From: Rhizophlyctis rosea
Taxonomy: Eukaryota > Chytridiomycota > Chytridiomycetes > Rhizophlyctidales > Rhizophlyctidaceae
Direction of reading: 5' to 3'
Assembly (NCBI GenBank): GCA_027596075.1
Contig: JADGJC010000465.1
Coordinates: 1-23,958, forward strand
DNA length: 23,958 nt
Part shown: one piece after another, positions 9,349-19,699 of the stretch
How positions within the stretch are numbered: the stretch's first letter is position 1
Layout: each line of letters begins with the position of its first letter
Position numbers and translations under genes: made by a program
The notes under the pieces: model-generated
What the model was told of the DNA's origin: nothing
The model's database searches: none
What the model saw: only the letters and a program-made list of their open reading frames with translations

Positions 9349-11280
9349 GGAGGTTGGGGAACGAAGGACAACCCCACAGTTGCAAGTTGAGGGTGTGACT
9401 TGAAGGAGGATGGCGTCGAGTGATGTGGACGACGCAGGTGGCGCAAGCGGACTGAGTGACGTGGCTTTGACAGATTCAGGGTCCAAGTAAACAGTTTAGG
9501 GGTTGTACTAGTGGATTGCGAACGTCTAATGCTGCACAATGTACTAATGGATCACTTGCTTTATAAGCGGTGAGGGCGACAGTGAATTGCGTTCTCGTCT
9601 CATCAGTTGGAACTCAATGCCCTGTTCCTGTCTGCGGATGTGTGGCATAACAACTTCGACCTAGCACCATCGGAAGACCAATGATGCGGTACTTCGCGAG
9701 GTCGCAAGGCTTATTTAGCGTTTTTCAAAGAGATGGCATGAACACTGAGAAACCCCTTTGGCATCATGTTTTGCATTCACCAAGCAGAATAGAATATCCA
9801 AATCGGATTCGCAAAGAAGCACCTCCCGATATCCCGGGAGGATGTTAATTTCGGTCATAGCCTCCCAAACTGAATGCATAATCTTCTACACATAAGACTG
9901 CCTACACACGTTGCCAAAAGTACTCATTGAACTCCTTACAAAGCCTCCCACTTTCACAACACGTAGCTACGTAACGTGAGGAGTTCAATTACGCCTGACG
10001 CCAGACGTAATTGTGGGAGTACTTGCGCTGGCCCCGACGACCAGCGCCAGGAAGCATGTCATGGCTTGAGACGAAATCTTTGTGGTCAACATTCTTATTT
10101 GCGGTCACTTAAACGTGTGCCAGGGATCGCAATGGGGTTCCTCACTCCCTCAGGCGGGAACATGCAAGGGCCAAGAAGCGGTTTTATAAACTTTGTTCTG
10201 CCGTAACGTCCAACGGACCCTCCGTGCAAACGCTCTCATGGGTGCACATGGTTTCCTGCCGATATTTCGTTTCTGTTTTTGTGTTCTACCGAATCCTCCA
10301 CCAGTTCCATCAACCGACGCGCGCATTTTGTGTGACGCTGCTTATCGGGAGGAACCCACCTTTGACCTGTGACAGCCTACAGTCACTTTGGGAGGAGCAC
10401 CAGTATGGCGGAGATTGTGTCATGAGCACAGTGGTAGCGTCTACCTTCTGGAAAGAGATGCGAACTCTGGTCTCGAAACTGCCACGTTCCCAGAAAAAGT
10501 GCTCCCAAGGTTGTAGGGGAGACTGATATAAGTGCATGCTCATTCGATGAAACGAAGGGGCCACCATTGCCACCTGAAGCTCGCTTTTTTTTTTTTGAAC
10601 GCTGGCGCTGCACCTGCTTTGAACTCCGTCAGTGTGAATTGATTTTGAGTTCCGCAATGACGAGTGGATGTCTGTGGGCGCAAGTTAGATTTGAGTTTGC
10701 TTATTGTAGAAGTGGCTTTGACATTGCAGAGAGCGTAAACTAAGGCGGTTAGCAATGTTCATTGGTCTGACATGGGTGTCATTATTAGAGTTCGCGAGGC
10801 ACTCCAGAAACGTGACATGACGCGAACGACTTCTCGTGTCCAGCAGAAGGTGATGATGATTGGTGAGTGGCAAGAATACAGAGATGGGGCGGGAGCGTTT
10901 ATTGTCCAGCTTGCATGCCTCATAGCTTGCATCCGGTGTTAGACCGAGGATGCATCTGAACTTGCCCAACATCTTTCCAGTAAGAGCTTCAGAAAATACT
11001 ACATGTCTCATTCGGGATTTACCTCAATGATATTGATCATACACAGATCATTGTTCGTACGTTCATACTGTCCTGGTGAAACTCTCTGGCACACGCCAGT
11101 ACGCCCTACATTAGGACCCTGAACAGTCGTGGCTTGTCCATGGCTTGTGGTGGCTTGCATGGACCATTCATTGGAGCGTTTCCCTCTCTCGATCCTCCTC
11201 GACCTGCTCTTGGTTCTCCCTTCCCTTCCTCAAATTCTCGTTCCCACGCCATTGTTCAAACCCCACCACCGAACCGCACA
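9349..11280. other. Long intergenic region between ThrRS and TRM10
   Basis: The divergent genes on either side should both have promoters here. I see an inverted-repeat cluster at 9918-10047 and an 11-base T run near 10588. A 108-residue minus-strand frame at 10685-11011 has no recognisable domain or splice context, and I do not call it as a gene. No RNA gene was found by eye. Confidence 0.5.
9918..10047. repeat. Cluster of inverted repeats / hairpins
   Basis: Several complementary pairs are packed together: AAGTACTC 9918-9925 with GAGTACTT 10017-10024; ATTGAACTCCT 9926-9936 with AGGAGTTCAAT 9979-9989; the perfect palindrome ACGTAGCTACGT 9961-9972; ATTACG 9988-9993 with CGTAAT 10006-10011, with inner CTG/CAG; CTCCCAC 9945-9951 with GTGGGAG 10013-10019; and GCGCTGG 10025-10031 with CCAGCGC 10041-10047. 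The outer pairs nest around the inner ones, so the segment could extrude as a cruciform or fold as RNA. It could be a small nonautonomous element or a structured transcript; neither is shown. Confidence 0.6.
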
Positions 11281-12892
11281 ATGGTTGACACGCCAGTTCC
11301 CGAGCCGCCTCAAGCAGTAGCCGTTGAGAGTACGGCTGAACCCTCGCAGAGCAACTCTGGCCTTTCTGCATCCGCTGGAACGAGCGCGAACCAACCACAA
11401 CCTCCACTATCCAAAAAGGCCCAAAAACGTCTGCTGAAAGAACAGAAATGGGAAGCCGGGCGGGACGCGCGGAAAGAAGCGAGGAGAGCGAAACGAACCG
11501 CGGATAGGCAAAAGTATCGGGAGAATGTCAAAGCTGGTAAGTTATTGGTGGCTGTCTTACCAACTGTTGATGATATCTATTGGTAGAGCACGGAAGCGGC
11601 TGCTTGAATGGGAGGAATGCAGTGAAAAGCGGGACTGCGGAACATAAAGGCGGACAGCATCTGACTAATTCATCTATCACGGGTGTACAGGCTTGGTACA
11701 GAAAAGACCACCGCGTAAGAAGCCGCAAACAGCAACGTCTGTCACCGTTGCGATTGACCTGCAGTTCCAACACCTGATGAGCGAGAAGGTGACTTTCCCA
11801 TTCGACCGCTCGTTGCCATCAGCATATACCTGCTAACCAAACAAAACGATTTGCGTCAGGAAGTGAAATCAACCGCCCTCCAAATAGCACACAGTTACGC
11901 ACAAAACAACAAAGCATCCAACCGTCTCAATCTTGCCCTCACGAGCTTCAAGGGCTCCGTGAAGGAGGCGTTGAATAGGTCGTATCCTACTTTCGTGAAT
12001 TGGAAGGTTTGTAGGATGCGGTGATGAAATTGATTGATCGATGCTTCTTTATCTGAAGAGTTTGGATGAAAGTAGATCCAGTCAGAAGAGTCGGATTACT
12101 ACGTTGTATGGGATCCTGCGAAGATCGTGTACCTTTCTGCCGATGCGGAGGACACATTGACGGATTTGGAGGACGACACGGTCTATATGATTGGTGGGAT
12201 TGTGGATAAGAATCGGTTTCCGGTTGGTTTGCGAGGCTGAGTGTTACCAATAGGATGTCATTAGTTTGTTTGTTTATTCATTTGTTTACATCTTCCATCA
12301 GAATCTATGTTTCAAAGACGCACAAAAACATAATTGCCGGACGGCCAAGCTGCCTGTTGACCAGCATATTGATATGAGGGGTACTCGGAAGGTCTTGACG
12401 ACTAATCATGGTAAGAAATTTCACATTAAGCTTGATCTATCGGCAATATTATTGACTCATACCGTCTTTTCCTCCCTCAGTGTTTGAAATCCTATCAAAA
12501 TTTATGGACACAAAAGACTGGCGCAGCGCGATTTACGAAGTGATTCCGCAGCGGAAGGGGGTGCGGTATTTGGATTCTTCGATGGCGGCGGGGGAGGGGG
12601 AGGAGGGGGAGGATGGGGAGGACGGGGAGGAGGAGGANNNNNNNNNNCGGCGCACCAAAACTTTACGTGGGAGATTGGGGCGGCCCTGGCGGCGGGGGGG
12701 GCGGCGGGTAGTGACGGTGTGGAGGTGAAGGGTGAGGTTTATCGGGGCGTGAAGGAGGAGAACAAGACGGCGGCTAGAAAGCGGGATGATGATTTAGTGG
12801 TGAAGGGCGAAGCGAAGGAAGAGGAAGAGCCGGCGGCTAAGCGTGCACGTCAGGATGGTGGTGGGGCACATGGAGGTGTCGCTAGTAGTTAG
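11281..12892 (+). CDS. TRM10: tRNA (guanine(9)-N1)-methyltransferase Trm10
   Basis: Methylates N1 of G9 in tRNAs using S-adenosylmethionine (SPOUT fold). Exons 11281-11536, 11691-11788, 11860-12006, 12082-12222, 12302-12410 and 12481-12892 are joined. The N-terminus has the Trm10-type basic helix (LSKKAQKRLLKEQKWE) followed by an Arg/Lys-rich stretch for tRNA contact. The SPOUT core starts near TSVTVAIDLQF (about 102). It contains KIVYLSADAEDTLTDL, the signature GGIVDKNR (D209 in the position of the proposed catalytic aspartate of yeast Trm10), RTAKLPVD, and RKVLTTNHVFEIL...WRSAIYEVIPQRKG. The ATG at 11281 has a good context (ACAATGG); an in-frame ATG at 11140 has a weak one. Exon 4 has two usable acceptors (12076 or 12082), two residues apart. 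After residue 290 or so the tail turns acidic and Gly-rich, is interrupted by an assembly gap, and resumes in another frame with basic NLS-like clusters (AARKRDDD, AAKRARQD). Confidence 0.95.
12638..12647. other. Assembly gap (10 Ns) in the TRM10 coding region
   Basis: The Ns interrupt a (GGGGAGGA)n-like purine tract and are followed by a G-rich run (about 12673-12708). The open frame before the gap and the open tail after it (codons from 12650 to the TAG at 12890-12892) are in different frames. The true gap therefore probably differs from 10 nt; it should be 2 modulo 3 if nothing else is wrong. Confidence 0.95.
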
Positions 12893-13513
12893 GCTTGCCC
12901 CCCTTCTACTTCATGAGATAGTCCATACAGCTGTTCGAAGTAGTTGTAGATTGTATGTACATAGCATGCCCACTAGTGACAGTCGTTAGTGTACTTCTTT
13001 TGTGTAGTTCATTAAGTTAAGCTAACTTATCCCAAACATCATGTCATTGAGTAACGTGACCATATTGAGTGCAGGTGAAAACGAATGTTTGGTTGCGCGC
13101 AGCAGAGTTACGAGCTTTGCATCTTTTTCTGGGTCACGACTCACCGAAAATGTGGCAATGCGATGAAATTATGGAAGGGTTGGCGTGACGAAAATGTTCT
13201 GTATTCATTTTGGTGCCATTCTGTTTACTTTTCTCACACTTTGAAGTACTAAGCCTTTTGTTGGGAGGAAATCATGTCCGATTTTGCTTATGTTTGGACG
13301 CACTCAATCCGCAATCAAGTCAAGATACAGGCCTACTGGTTTGTGAACTTGTGTTCCATCGTCTTATATTATGACAAAAGCAACAACAAGGGGGAGCCAG
13401 CCCCCCCGTTTTGGAAAGAGTTTCACACTACATCCCACTATCTGAAGTTACAAACGCGCGCGTCTGCCGTGTTGCTACCCAAGTGAGAACGGGTGACCTA
13501 ATGGTAAACAGTC
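12893..13513. other. Convergent intergenic region
   Basis: This holds the 3' flanks of TRM10 (plus) and the AA9 gene (minus). There are only short frames without domains, and nothing else is recognisable. Confidence 0.5.
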
Positions 13514-14567
13514 TTACACGCATTGAGAGTAGTAAGGGTTAGAAACCTTGCACGTCGACCCCGCAGCGCAAGTCGTTGGACCCGTGTATCCCTGTCCACC
13601 ACATTGGCCGTACTTCGCAACGGTACCGGAGCCACCGGTCGCAACAGTAGTGGTAGTGGTACGGACGGGAAGAGTGGTTTGGACGGGGCGGGTGGTCGTT
13701 GTGGTACGGGTGGGGAGGGTGGTTTGGACGGGACGGGTGGTGGTGGTTGTTTGAGCGCGGGTGGTGGTTGGTTGGGGAGATCCACCGCTGCCGCCGGAGG
13801 AGGAACCGCCTGTGCAGAACGCGGAGCTACCGGTGCAGGAGCCGCCGGACCAGACGGAGGGGCCGAAGTTAGGGTATTGGGTGTTGTCTGATGTCTGTGA
13901 GTGGGGTTAGTGGGTGGGAAACTTTGGCGCATGGATTTTGAAGATTGAAACTTACGTATGGGTTCCAGACCACACCGGTTGTGGAGGAAGTGTAAGCGCC
14001 GGGGAATTGAGCGGAGAAGCTCGGGGTGCTGGAACCGCCACCTGTGACGTTGATGTCGATACAGCGGATGTAAAATTGGGCACCGCCGACCGCTTGAGCT
14101 TGGTGGAGACCGAGATGTTCTGTTCTCATGACGTATTGGCCGGACGCGAGGCTGGAGGGGAGGGTGAAAGTGTAGGTAGTTTGAGTGTTCCCAAACCGCT
14201 CATTGGCCCATTTGCCGTTGGAGAACCCATCAGCGTTAATCTTCGCCCACGGACCCGCAGACGACTTCGCAAGGTAGATAGCTTCGGGACCAGGGTGACC
14301 GACGGAGGAGTCGTAAGTCAAGGTGACTTGAGAACCGGCCGCAATGGAGCACGGAGGCATGACGGTGGTTGCGAGGGAGTTGGCGGCACCGCAGATGATG
14401 TCTGTGGAGTCGATTTTGGTGCCAGTGACAGGGAAGTTATCGATGTATTGCCCCGGCGGGGAGATTGGGCGGAGGCAGGACGCGTCGCCGTTGATGGCTT
14501 TGACGTAGTAGTGGGCCTGGGCGGAGCCCACGAAGGCGAGGGCGGTGATGGCGGCGATGGACTTCAT
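13514..14567 (-). CDS. AA9 lytic polysaccharide monooxygenase with CBM1
   Basis: A copper enzyme that oxidatively cleaves cellulose outside the cell. Exon 1 is 14567-13956, intron 13955-13895 (61 nt, CTAAC branch site, CTCACAG end) and exon 2 is 13894-13514; the product is 330 residues. The signal peptide is residues 1-18, and cleavage after AQA exposes H19, the N-terminal histidine of the copper brace. The second histidine is H91 in the [13 protein letters not shown] motif, and the axial tyrosine is Y166 in AQFYIRC, with Q164 also conserved. The catalytic domain ends near residue 227. A Gly/Ser then Thr/Arg/Pro-rich linker follows, and the last 33 or so residues are a fungal CBM1 ([11 protein letters not shown]...C...C...YYSQCV) with the four cysteines and aromatic face residues. 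The acceptor at 13895 was chosen because it restores the conserved [18 protein letters not shown] reading. All catalytic residues are intact. Confidence 0.97.
13645..13740 (-). repeat. Repeat in the AA9 linker
   Basis: Two copies of about 45 bp encode [15 protein letters not shown], forming the flexible Thr-rich spacer between the catalytic domain and CBM1. The plus strand of this part is very G-rich. Confidence 0.75.
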
Positions 14568-14657
14568 AGTTACTCTGTTGGGTGTGGTGCGGTAACGTTG
14601 GGTATGCGGAGGAAAGTGTGCTTGTGCAGGCGTTGGGTGTTGGAGGGGAGGAGCTTG

Positions 14658-14665
14658 TTTATATA
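14658..14665 (-). promoter_or_regulatory. TATA box of the AA9 gene
   Basis: TATATAAA on the minus strand lies about 91 bp upstream of the ATG at 14567. Confidence 0.6.
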
Positions 14666-14673
14666 GTTTTCAA

Positions 14674-14694
14674 AGGTGCGCTTGCCGCGCACCT
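14674..14694. promoter_or_regulatory. Perfect inverted repeat just upstream of the AA9 TATA box
   Basis: AGGTGCGC (14674-14681) and GCGCACCT (14687-14694) are separated by 5 nt, placing a GC-rich dyad 8 bp upstream of the TATA element. It could be an operator for a dimeric regulator; no factor can be named. Confidence 0.45.
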
Positions 14695-15749
14695 AGCATT
14701 TGTTCCACAACTCAAGGATACCCCGTCATTGCTCCGCACTTCCGCGTGTGTAGACATTTGCCTGTGGGGGTTGGATTTCTTCTTGATCTTTCCACAGGGA
14801 CCTTTTCTGGTTCTTGCTGCAATCCGGCGCATGCTGCGCACGCGGCACGAGGCACAGGCGGATGAACTTGCGCCGCCGCGTTTCATTGTGGTGAAGCTGG
14901 TCGATACGGAGCCAAGTGTGTATTTATCTGCATATGATGGTACTTGCCCCTTTGAGTGTGGGTTGGTGTAACGGAATGGCCTCCGTGTTGTGTGGTCTTC
15001 CCTGAAAGTTGTGCTTTGTGGCGTGGCCAAGAAATGACGCAGGGTCCCTCCAGTCGCTCCTCCTTACTGAAACGTTTGGTTGGAGGGCTGATTTGGGTTC
15101 CCCTCATAAAGGGCGTGTAATAGGTAAGTTGCGAACCCCATAAGCCTACATTCAAACAGTGCTACGATTGCACGCTGGTCACGACCTATCATTCCGATTC
15201 TTTCCCCCCCCCCGCCATGCTGCGTCAGCAACATCACTCCCATTCCGATGCGGACGCAAATCACCCGATCCCCGAATTTTTCATATTCTCCACGGAATGT
15301 TCTTTTTGGAAGTGCGATCGAAAATGTACAAAGTCATGCGACTATCGAAACATCCATACTCCTGCCCCGCATCAAGGAGGGAGTGGCACTTTTTGCTTCA
15401 TGGCAAAAATATATGAGGGAATTTTGCTGGTGGTGGGTTTTTTTGCTGGTTCGGGAAATAAGGTTCGGCCGCGTTTCACGGCTTTTGTATGACAGTGATC
15501 GGCTTGCTGATAAGTTGATCCGTTGGGATACAAGCCCCCGTTTGACACAGCCGGACATCCTTGGGCAGTGTTCGGACAAAATCCCTGGATGCACTCAGAG
15601 CACTCAACAAAGCAACCTTCTTCACTCGAACAATACCATAACACACAACCCGCAGACCTCGATAACACTACCCCTTGAGAACCGCCTAGTTACTGGCATC
15701 GCTCTCTTACCAGCACCATTTGGCAGCACTGATAGGAATTTGCTCTCAG

Positions 15750-16775
15750 ATGATCGCAACCCTACCACCCAACCGGGTGCGTCTGAACGTCGGTGGTCGC
15801 ATCTTCGAAACAACCCAAGATACCCTCAACGCCCACCCAGACGCCCTCCTTGCCCGCATGTTTGACCCTTCCAACGCCGCGTTGCTCCAACCAGATCCCT
15901 CCGACCACTCCGTCTTCATCGACCGGAGTTCTGACCTGTTTGCGCCTATTCTGCAATTCTATCGGACGGGGGAGTTGGATGCGCCGCCTGGGACTAGGAT
16001 AGAGACATTGAAGAGGGAGCTGGACTTTTACGGGCTGTTGGAAGCAGTGGAAGCGGCGGGTGGGATACAAGATGGGACGAGTGGCGAGACGAGCAACGGA
16101 CAAATGGGTAGAAACGGTCGAGCACCGGCAAATCAGCTACTTTTGATGCCAAGCAAGGCGGAAAGGGAGATATGGATCCAGGACCTCGCACACCATGCCG
16201 TAGCGATCATGCATCGCGCCTTCGTCCGAAATGTTACTTCCTTTGACATGTGTGTATACGCCGGTGGTACCTATTCCAACGTCCCTGATTTCCTGCTAGA
16301 TTCACCAGAGGACGCAGCGCTTTGGAACGACTTTGCCGGCGTTATATCACAGTCACGGCTTTTCAACGGTCATGTAGATACGATTTTCAACCAGGCTTTG
16401 TTGCATTGGTTTCCTTTTAGAGATATTCATGAGCCTGTGCCTGCTGGGAGGCGGTCTCTTGTTGAGAAGTTGAAATTGAACGATGGGTCGCCGTGGATGG
16501 CTATTAAGGTAAAACCTCTGTGCGCGGCGGCGGAGATTGGGAGTAATGGGGTGAATTTTGAAGGGGAAGAAACTGGCATGCAGGATAGTGCCGGCACTAA
16601 TTCCCGGGTAAGAACGGGCTCTCCCGTCAGTCACTCGTTGCCTCACAGCGCTTCGTTTCGGCTTACCGTCACGCAACATGTTCAATTGCAGGAAGAAAGC
16701 CGTCAGGACTCTCAGAGCTTTAGTTTCTTGATGGGTTGGCGAGTTGAATGGAGAATCTTTAGAGGGAAAAGTTGA
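15750..16775 (+). CDS. KCTD-like T1/BTB (potassium channel tetramerisation domain) protein
   Basis: Residues 9-100 form a T1/BTB domain: VRLNVGGRIFETTQDTL at the start, then LLARMF, FIDRSSDLFAPILQFYRTGEL and LKRELDFYGL. These match the KCTD family, in which the domain oligomerises and often recruits Cullin-3 or other partners. No membrane segments are present, so it is not a channel. The remaining 200 or so residues (QLLLMPSKAEREIW...GWRVEWRIFRG) are not a domain I know. The ATG at 15750 is the first in frame directly before the domain. An 84-nt segment (16608-16691) has ideal intron ends (GTAAGA...TTGCAG) at a codon boundary. Because it is a multiple of three and lacks a stop, reading through is also possible. 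Splicing gives 313 residues, retention 341. I favour splicing because all other genes here have such introns. Confidence 0.85.
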   Translation: MIATLPPNRVRLNVGGRIFETTQDTLNAHPDALLARMFDPSNAALLQPDPSDHSVFIDRSSDLFAPILQFYRTGELDAPPGTRIETLKRELDFYGLLEAVEAAGGIQDGTSGETSNGQMGRNGRAPANQLLLMPSKAEREIWIQDLAHHAVAIMHRAFVRNVTSFDMCVYAGGTYSNVPDFLLDSPEDAALWNDFAGVISQSRLFNGHVDTIFNQALLHWFPFRDIHEPVPAGRRSLVEKLKLNDGSPWMAIKVKPLCAAAEIGSNGVNFEGEETGMQDSAGTNSRVRTGSPVSHSLPHSASFRLTVTQHVQLQEESRQDSQSFSFLMGWRVEWRIFRGKS

Positions 16776-19111
16776 GTCTCCATCCCGGAAAGCCACATTG
16801 TAAATGCCGATTGAACTTCACGCAATTGGTCCCAACGGCATGGATGATGTTCTGATGACAAGATTTCAATTTTGTATTTACTGAATGAGAGAAGGCTACC
16901 AGTGCCATGATAAACTTGGGACGTCAAGCTGCCTGACCAGAGTCCATGATCAATCTCGTCCCTGTTCCTTTTACTTATAGACGACCATCAGCCAGAGCTT
17001 CCTGCCACTCCAGCCGAATCGCGCCGATGATCCGGGGAAAAGTTCGCAGACAGTACTTTTTTCATGAGCACCAGCTGTGCATGGAGAACGGAACACGTCG
17101 AAGTGTGCACTGGTGTCTCGCCATTGAGGAACAACTTTGGACCGTCCTACGCTATCACTTGTTGCCAGAACCCAGAACAACACCACCGATTGCTACTAGT
17201 TGGTTGAACATATTCAGCAAGATGGATTAATATGGGGATGTAACTTGACAATTCAAGTAGTATGTGGTTCGTCCCCGAAGATTTCTTTCCCATCTGGAAG
17301 GTTGTCTACGCATGTTGCCTGAACCCTTCCAATCCAACAGTTTCAAACCGTCCTCTGTTTTATGATTCAGTAAATGAAATCATTGATGACATATCGGTAT
17401 GTCAGTCCAGTTGACCCAACAATTGCGAGGTGTCTCGAATTATCTACCTATCGCAGAAAACCAAAAAGAATGTGGGCCACCGATGGAGCAATGCACATCA
17501 TCGCACCAGGTCAATTTGATGATGCTAGTCTTGAGATTGTTTCGGTAATTTCTTTGTTGATTAACATCGATCAGAAAACCGGTCGATAGACCGGGCATGA
17601 TCAGTATGAATTACACCTGCACTTCAGACTGCATAACAAACTCAACAAGAATCCAGCTTCGAAAATTGTTCACAATGGACAACTTCGCAGGAATTTCACG
17701 TCATGCCGCAAATCATAATTTTTGTCTGTCTTCCTCCGAATCTTTTGTCAATGGCAGTTTACGAGGCATCTACCATTAAAAGCTGGGGTTTTTTTTTGGA
17801 ATACCCAACTACCCCTGAATTGACCGCGTTCCAAACGGCATGATGTTCGCGTGAGATGAATTCCGCCAATAAGTTCAATGTGCATTCTTTTGAAGCAGCG
17901 TACGTAGTCATTCTAAGCACTGGCAGAGTGACAACGTCAAACAAAAAGAAAAGAGGGGAATGTATATGAATGGATTAAAGTTGGCATGGAGGCCAGCAGG
18001 ATTACTAGGCTTAAACGCTCTGGAAGGTTTGTCCCTCGAACTGCATCAAAACTCTATTGCCGAGTTCCTTGGCCTGACGCACTTTTCACACTCTGGGCGA
18101 GGAAGAGAATCAAACAATTCAAATCACGGCATACACCCATCTGAGGGGATGCTGCATCTACCCACACAGCGGCTGATCGGATTGCTGATGTATGACAACT
18201 TCTCGACAGACATTCACCATCCAATTAACTCCAGAAGCACACTGAGCATGATGACACACTTCATCATTCTTCTGGCTGTGAGCACCACTGGATAGCGGAA
18301 TGTCAGGGGATATACTTTTCTCCTACCTTCCAATCATGAGGACATTCGTTTGTCTTGCCCCTGGTTATGTAAGACTCGCACACTCGCAAATCCAATTTTG
18401 ATGTTCGTGATTTCCTTCAAACCTTTTCTGCTTCACTCTGGTTAGATCCGATGGACCATTGGACTGCGAATCACGAGTCATCTGCAGTCATAGCATGTTG
18501 TTGTATTGATGGCTACTCATTGACGTCATCGTCTGAGCAGTTCGGAAGAGGTGGGGCCAGAAGAGCATACGTCCAAGCGCTTCATTTCGTGAGCGCACAT
18601 CAACTTCCATTGTGGAACTCTCAAGTTTTCTTTTGCTTCGTATTTGAGGAAGATCAGATGTAAGGCGCTTGTTTTGTAAAAGATGACTGTGACGTGTTGC
18701 TGGATAGGGAACGCTTTGAGACGGGAGGTCGGCAAAGGGGATATTTTCATGACGCGGCATCCCGGTCTTTGGCAGTGGATGGGAATCAATCCCGTCCGGG
18801 TGAGCAGAGTGTGCTGTTGAAGGCATCGACATACTAACTTGCATTTGTTTCGCACGTCTGGACTTCGTGGTATTTTGCATCACAAAGTTGAGTTATGCCA
18901 CGTTGACTTGCAGCTGCCATCTCATGTTAGGTACGAGACTTACTTTTTCTCCATCAATGCCAGCCTGTCCTCTCCTTCTCGAAGCATTCTGTCGCAGCTG
19001 ACACTACTTTGACACAGCGGAAGTATCAAAAACATTTATGGGACAACTGCCACGAAAAAAAGAGCAGTCGGCAATCATGACCGAATAATGGAAGTAATGG
19101 AGAAGGAAGCC

Positions 19112-19379
19112 CCAATGGGGCTCCTCAAACCTGTTCTGCAGCTTGCTGTTGCTGGATGCCGGACGAAAATCTGCCGTATGCTAGAAAATTTTTGCTGTTT
19201 CTTGTTTTGGGCAAAGTTGCCAGAAATGGTGTTTGTCGGCATCCAGCAACAGCAAAAAGCACCTCCTGGGCTGCTGGTTGCTGTTGCTGCATGCCGGACG
19301 TGGCTCGGCTGGCCAATCAGATGCTGCCTGGCAACCTGCAACAGCAACCTTGCCGGACAGGTTTGAGGAGCCCCATTGG
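19112..19379. mobile_element. MITE-like element with 23-bp perfect terminal inverted repeats
   Basis: The left terminus 19112-19134 (CCAATGGGGCTCCTCAAACC...) is the exact reverse complement of the right terminus 19357-19379 over 23 bp, and weaker complementarity continues inward for about 30 bp. Inside are four copies of a motif like TTGCTGTTGCTGGATGCCGG: 19144-19165 (+), 19235-19255 (-), 19278-19300 (+) and 19330-19347 (-). They form two hairpins within the outer one. The element is 268 bp with no coding capacity, so it would depend on a transposase elsewhere. I see no clear target-site duplication at the ends. No second copy lies in this window. Confidence 0.75.
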
Positions 19380-19699
19380 CAAGGTATATCATCTCGTTTT
19401 TCAGCCAGCATTGAACTCCTTACTCAAATCTTATTCACCTGCCGGGGATTTGTGATGTTCGCGACTTTCGCGATTGAGCGAAGGTTTGCACCAAAACTGA
19501 ATTTCGGGCTTTATGTGCGGTCTCATGAATGCGTGTGCATGATAATATTTTATTATGACGAGCCATTGGTACGGAATGGCGTACTGCCTTCAAGATTTTG
19601 AATGTGTACGACTGAACGTAGACCGCATGCTGGAGCTCACACTGCTCACGCTGCTCTGCGTCTCTTCGCCGGGTATTTCTGATTTTTGTTTATTCTCAG

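Larger units (their letters stand above)
14568..15749. other. Divergent intergenic region (AA9 / KCTD-like)
   Basis: This contains the AA9 promoter with its TATA box and dyad, a run of ten Cs (15204-15213), and the presumed promoter and 5' UTR of the KCTD-like gene. A GTGGGG at 14764-14769 fits the SYGGRG consensus of CreA/Mig1 repressors, but one such hexamer is weak evidence. No other gene was seen. Confidence 0.5.

Noticed and set aside
10685..11011. 108-residue minus-strand frame between ThrRS and TRM10
   Set aside because: It has no known motif, no promoter signal and no splice context, and is within the length expected by chance.
13484..13560. tRNA-like look of the sequence beside the AA9 stop codon
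   Set aside because: No T-arm, no acceptor pairing, and most of it is AA9 coding sequence.
13914..14666. 250-residue plus-strand frame
   Set aside because: Exactly antisense to the AA9 catalytic exon, whose product is unmistakable.
14764..14769. CreA/Mig1-type hexamer upstream of the AA9 gene
   Set aside because: A single six-base degenerate match is expected by chance, and the regulator is not established in this kind of fungus.
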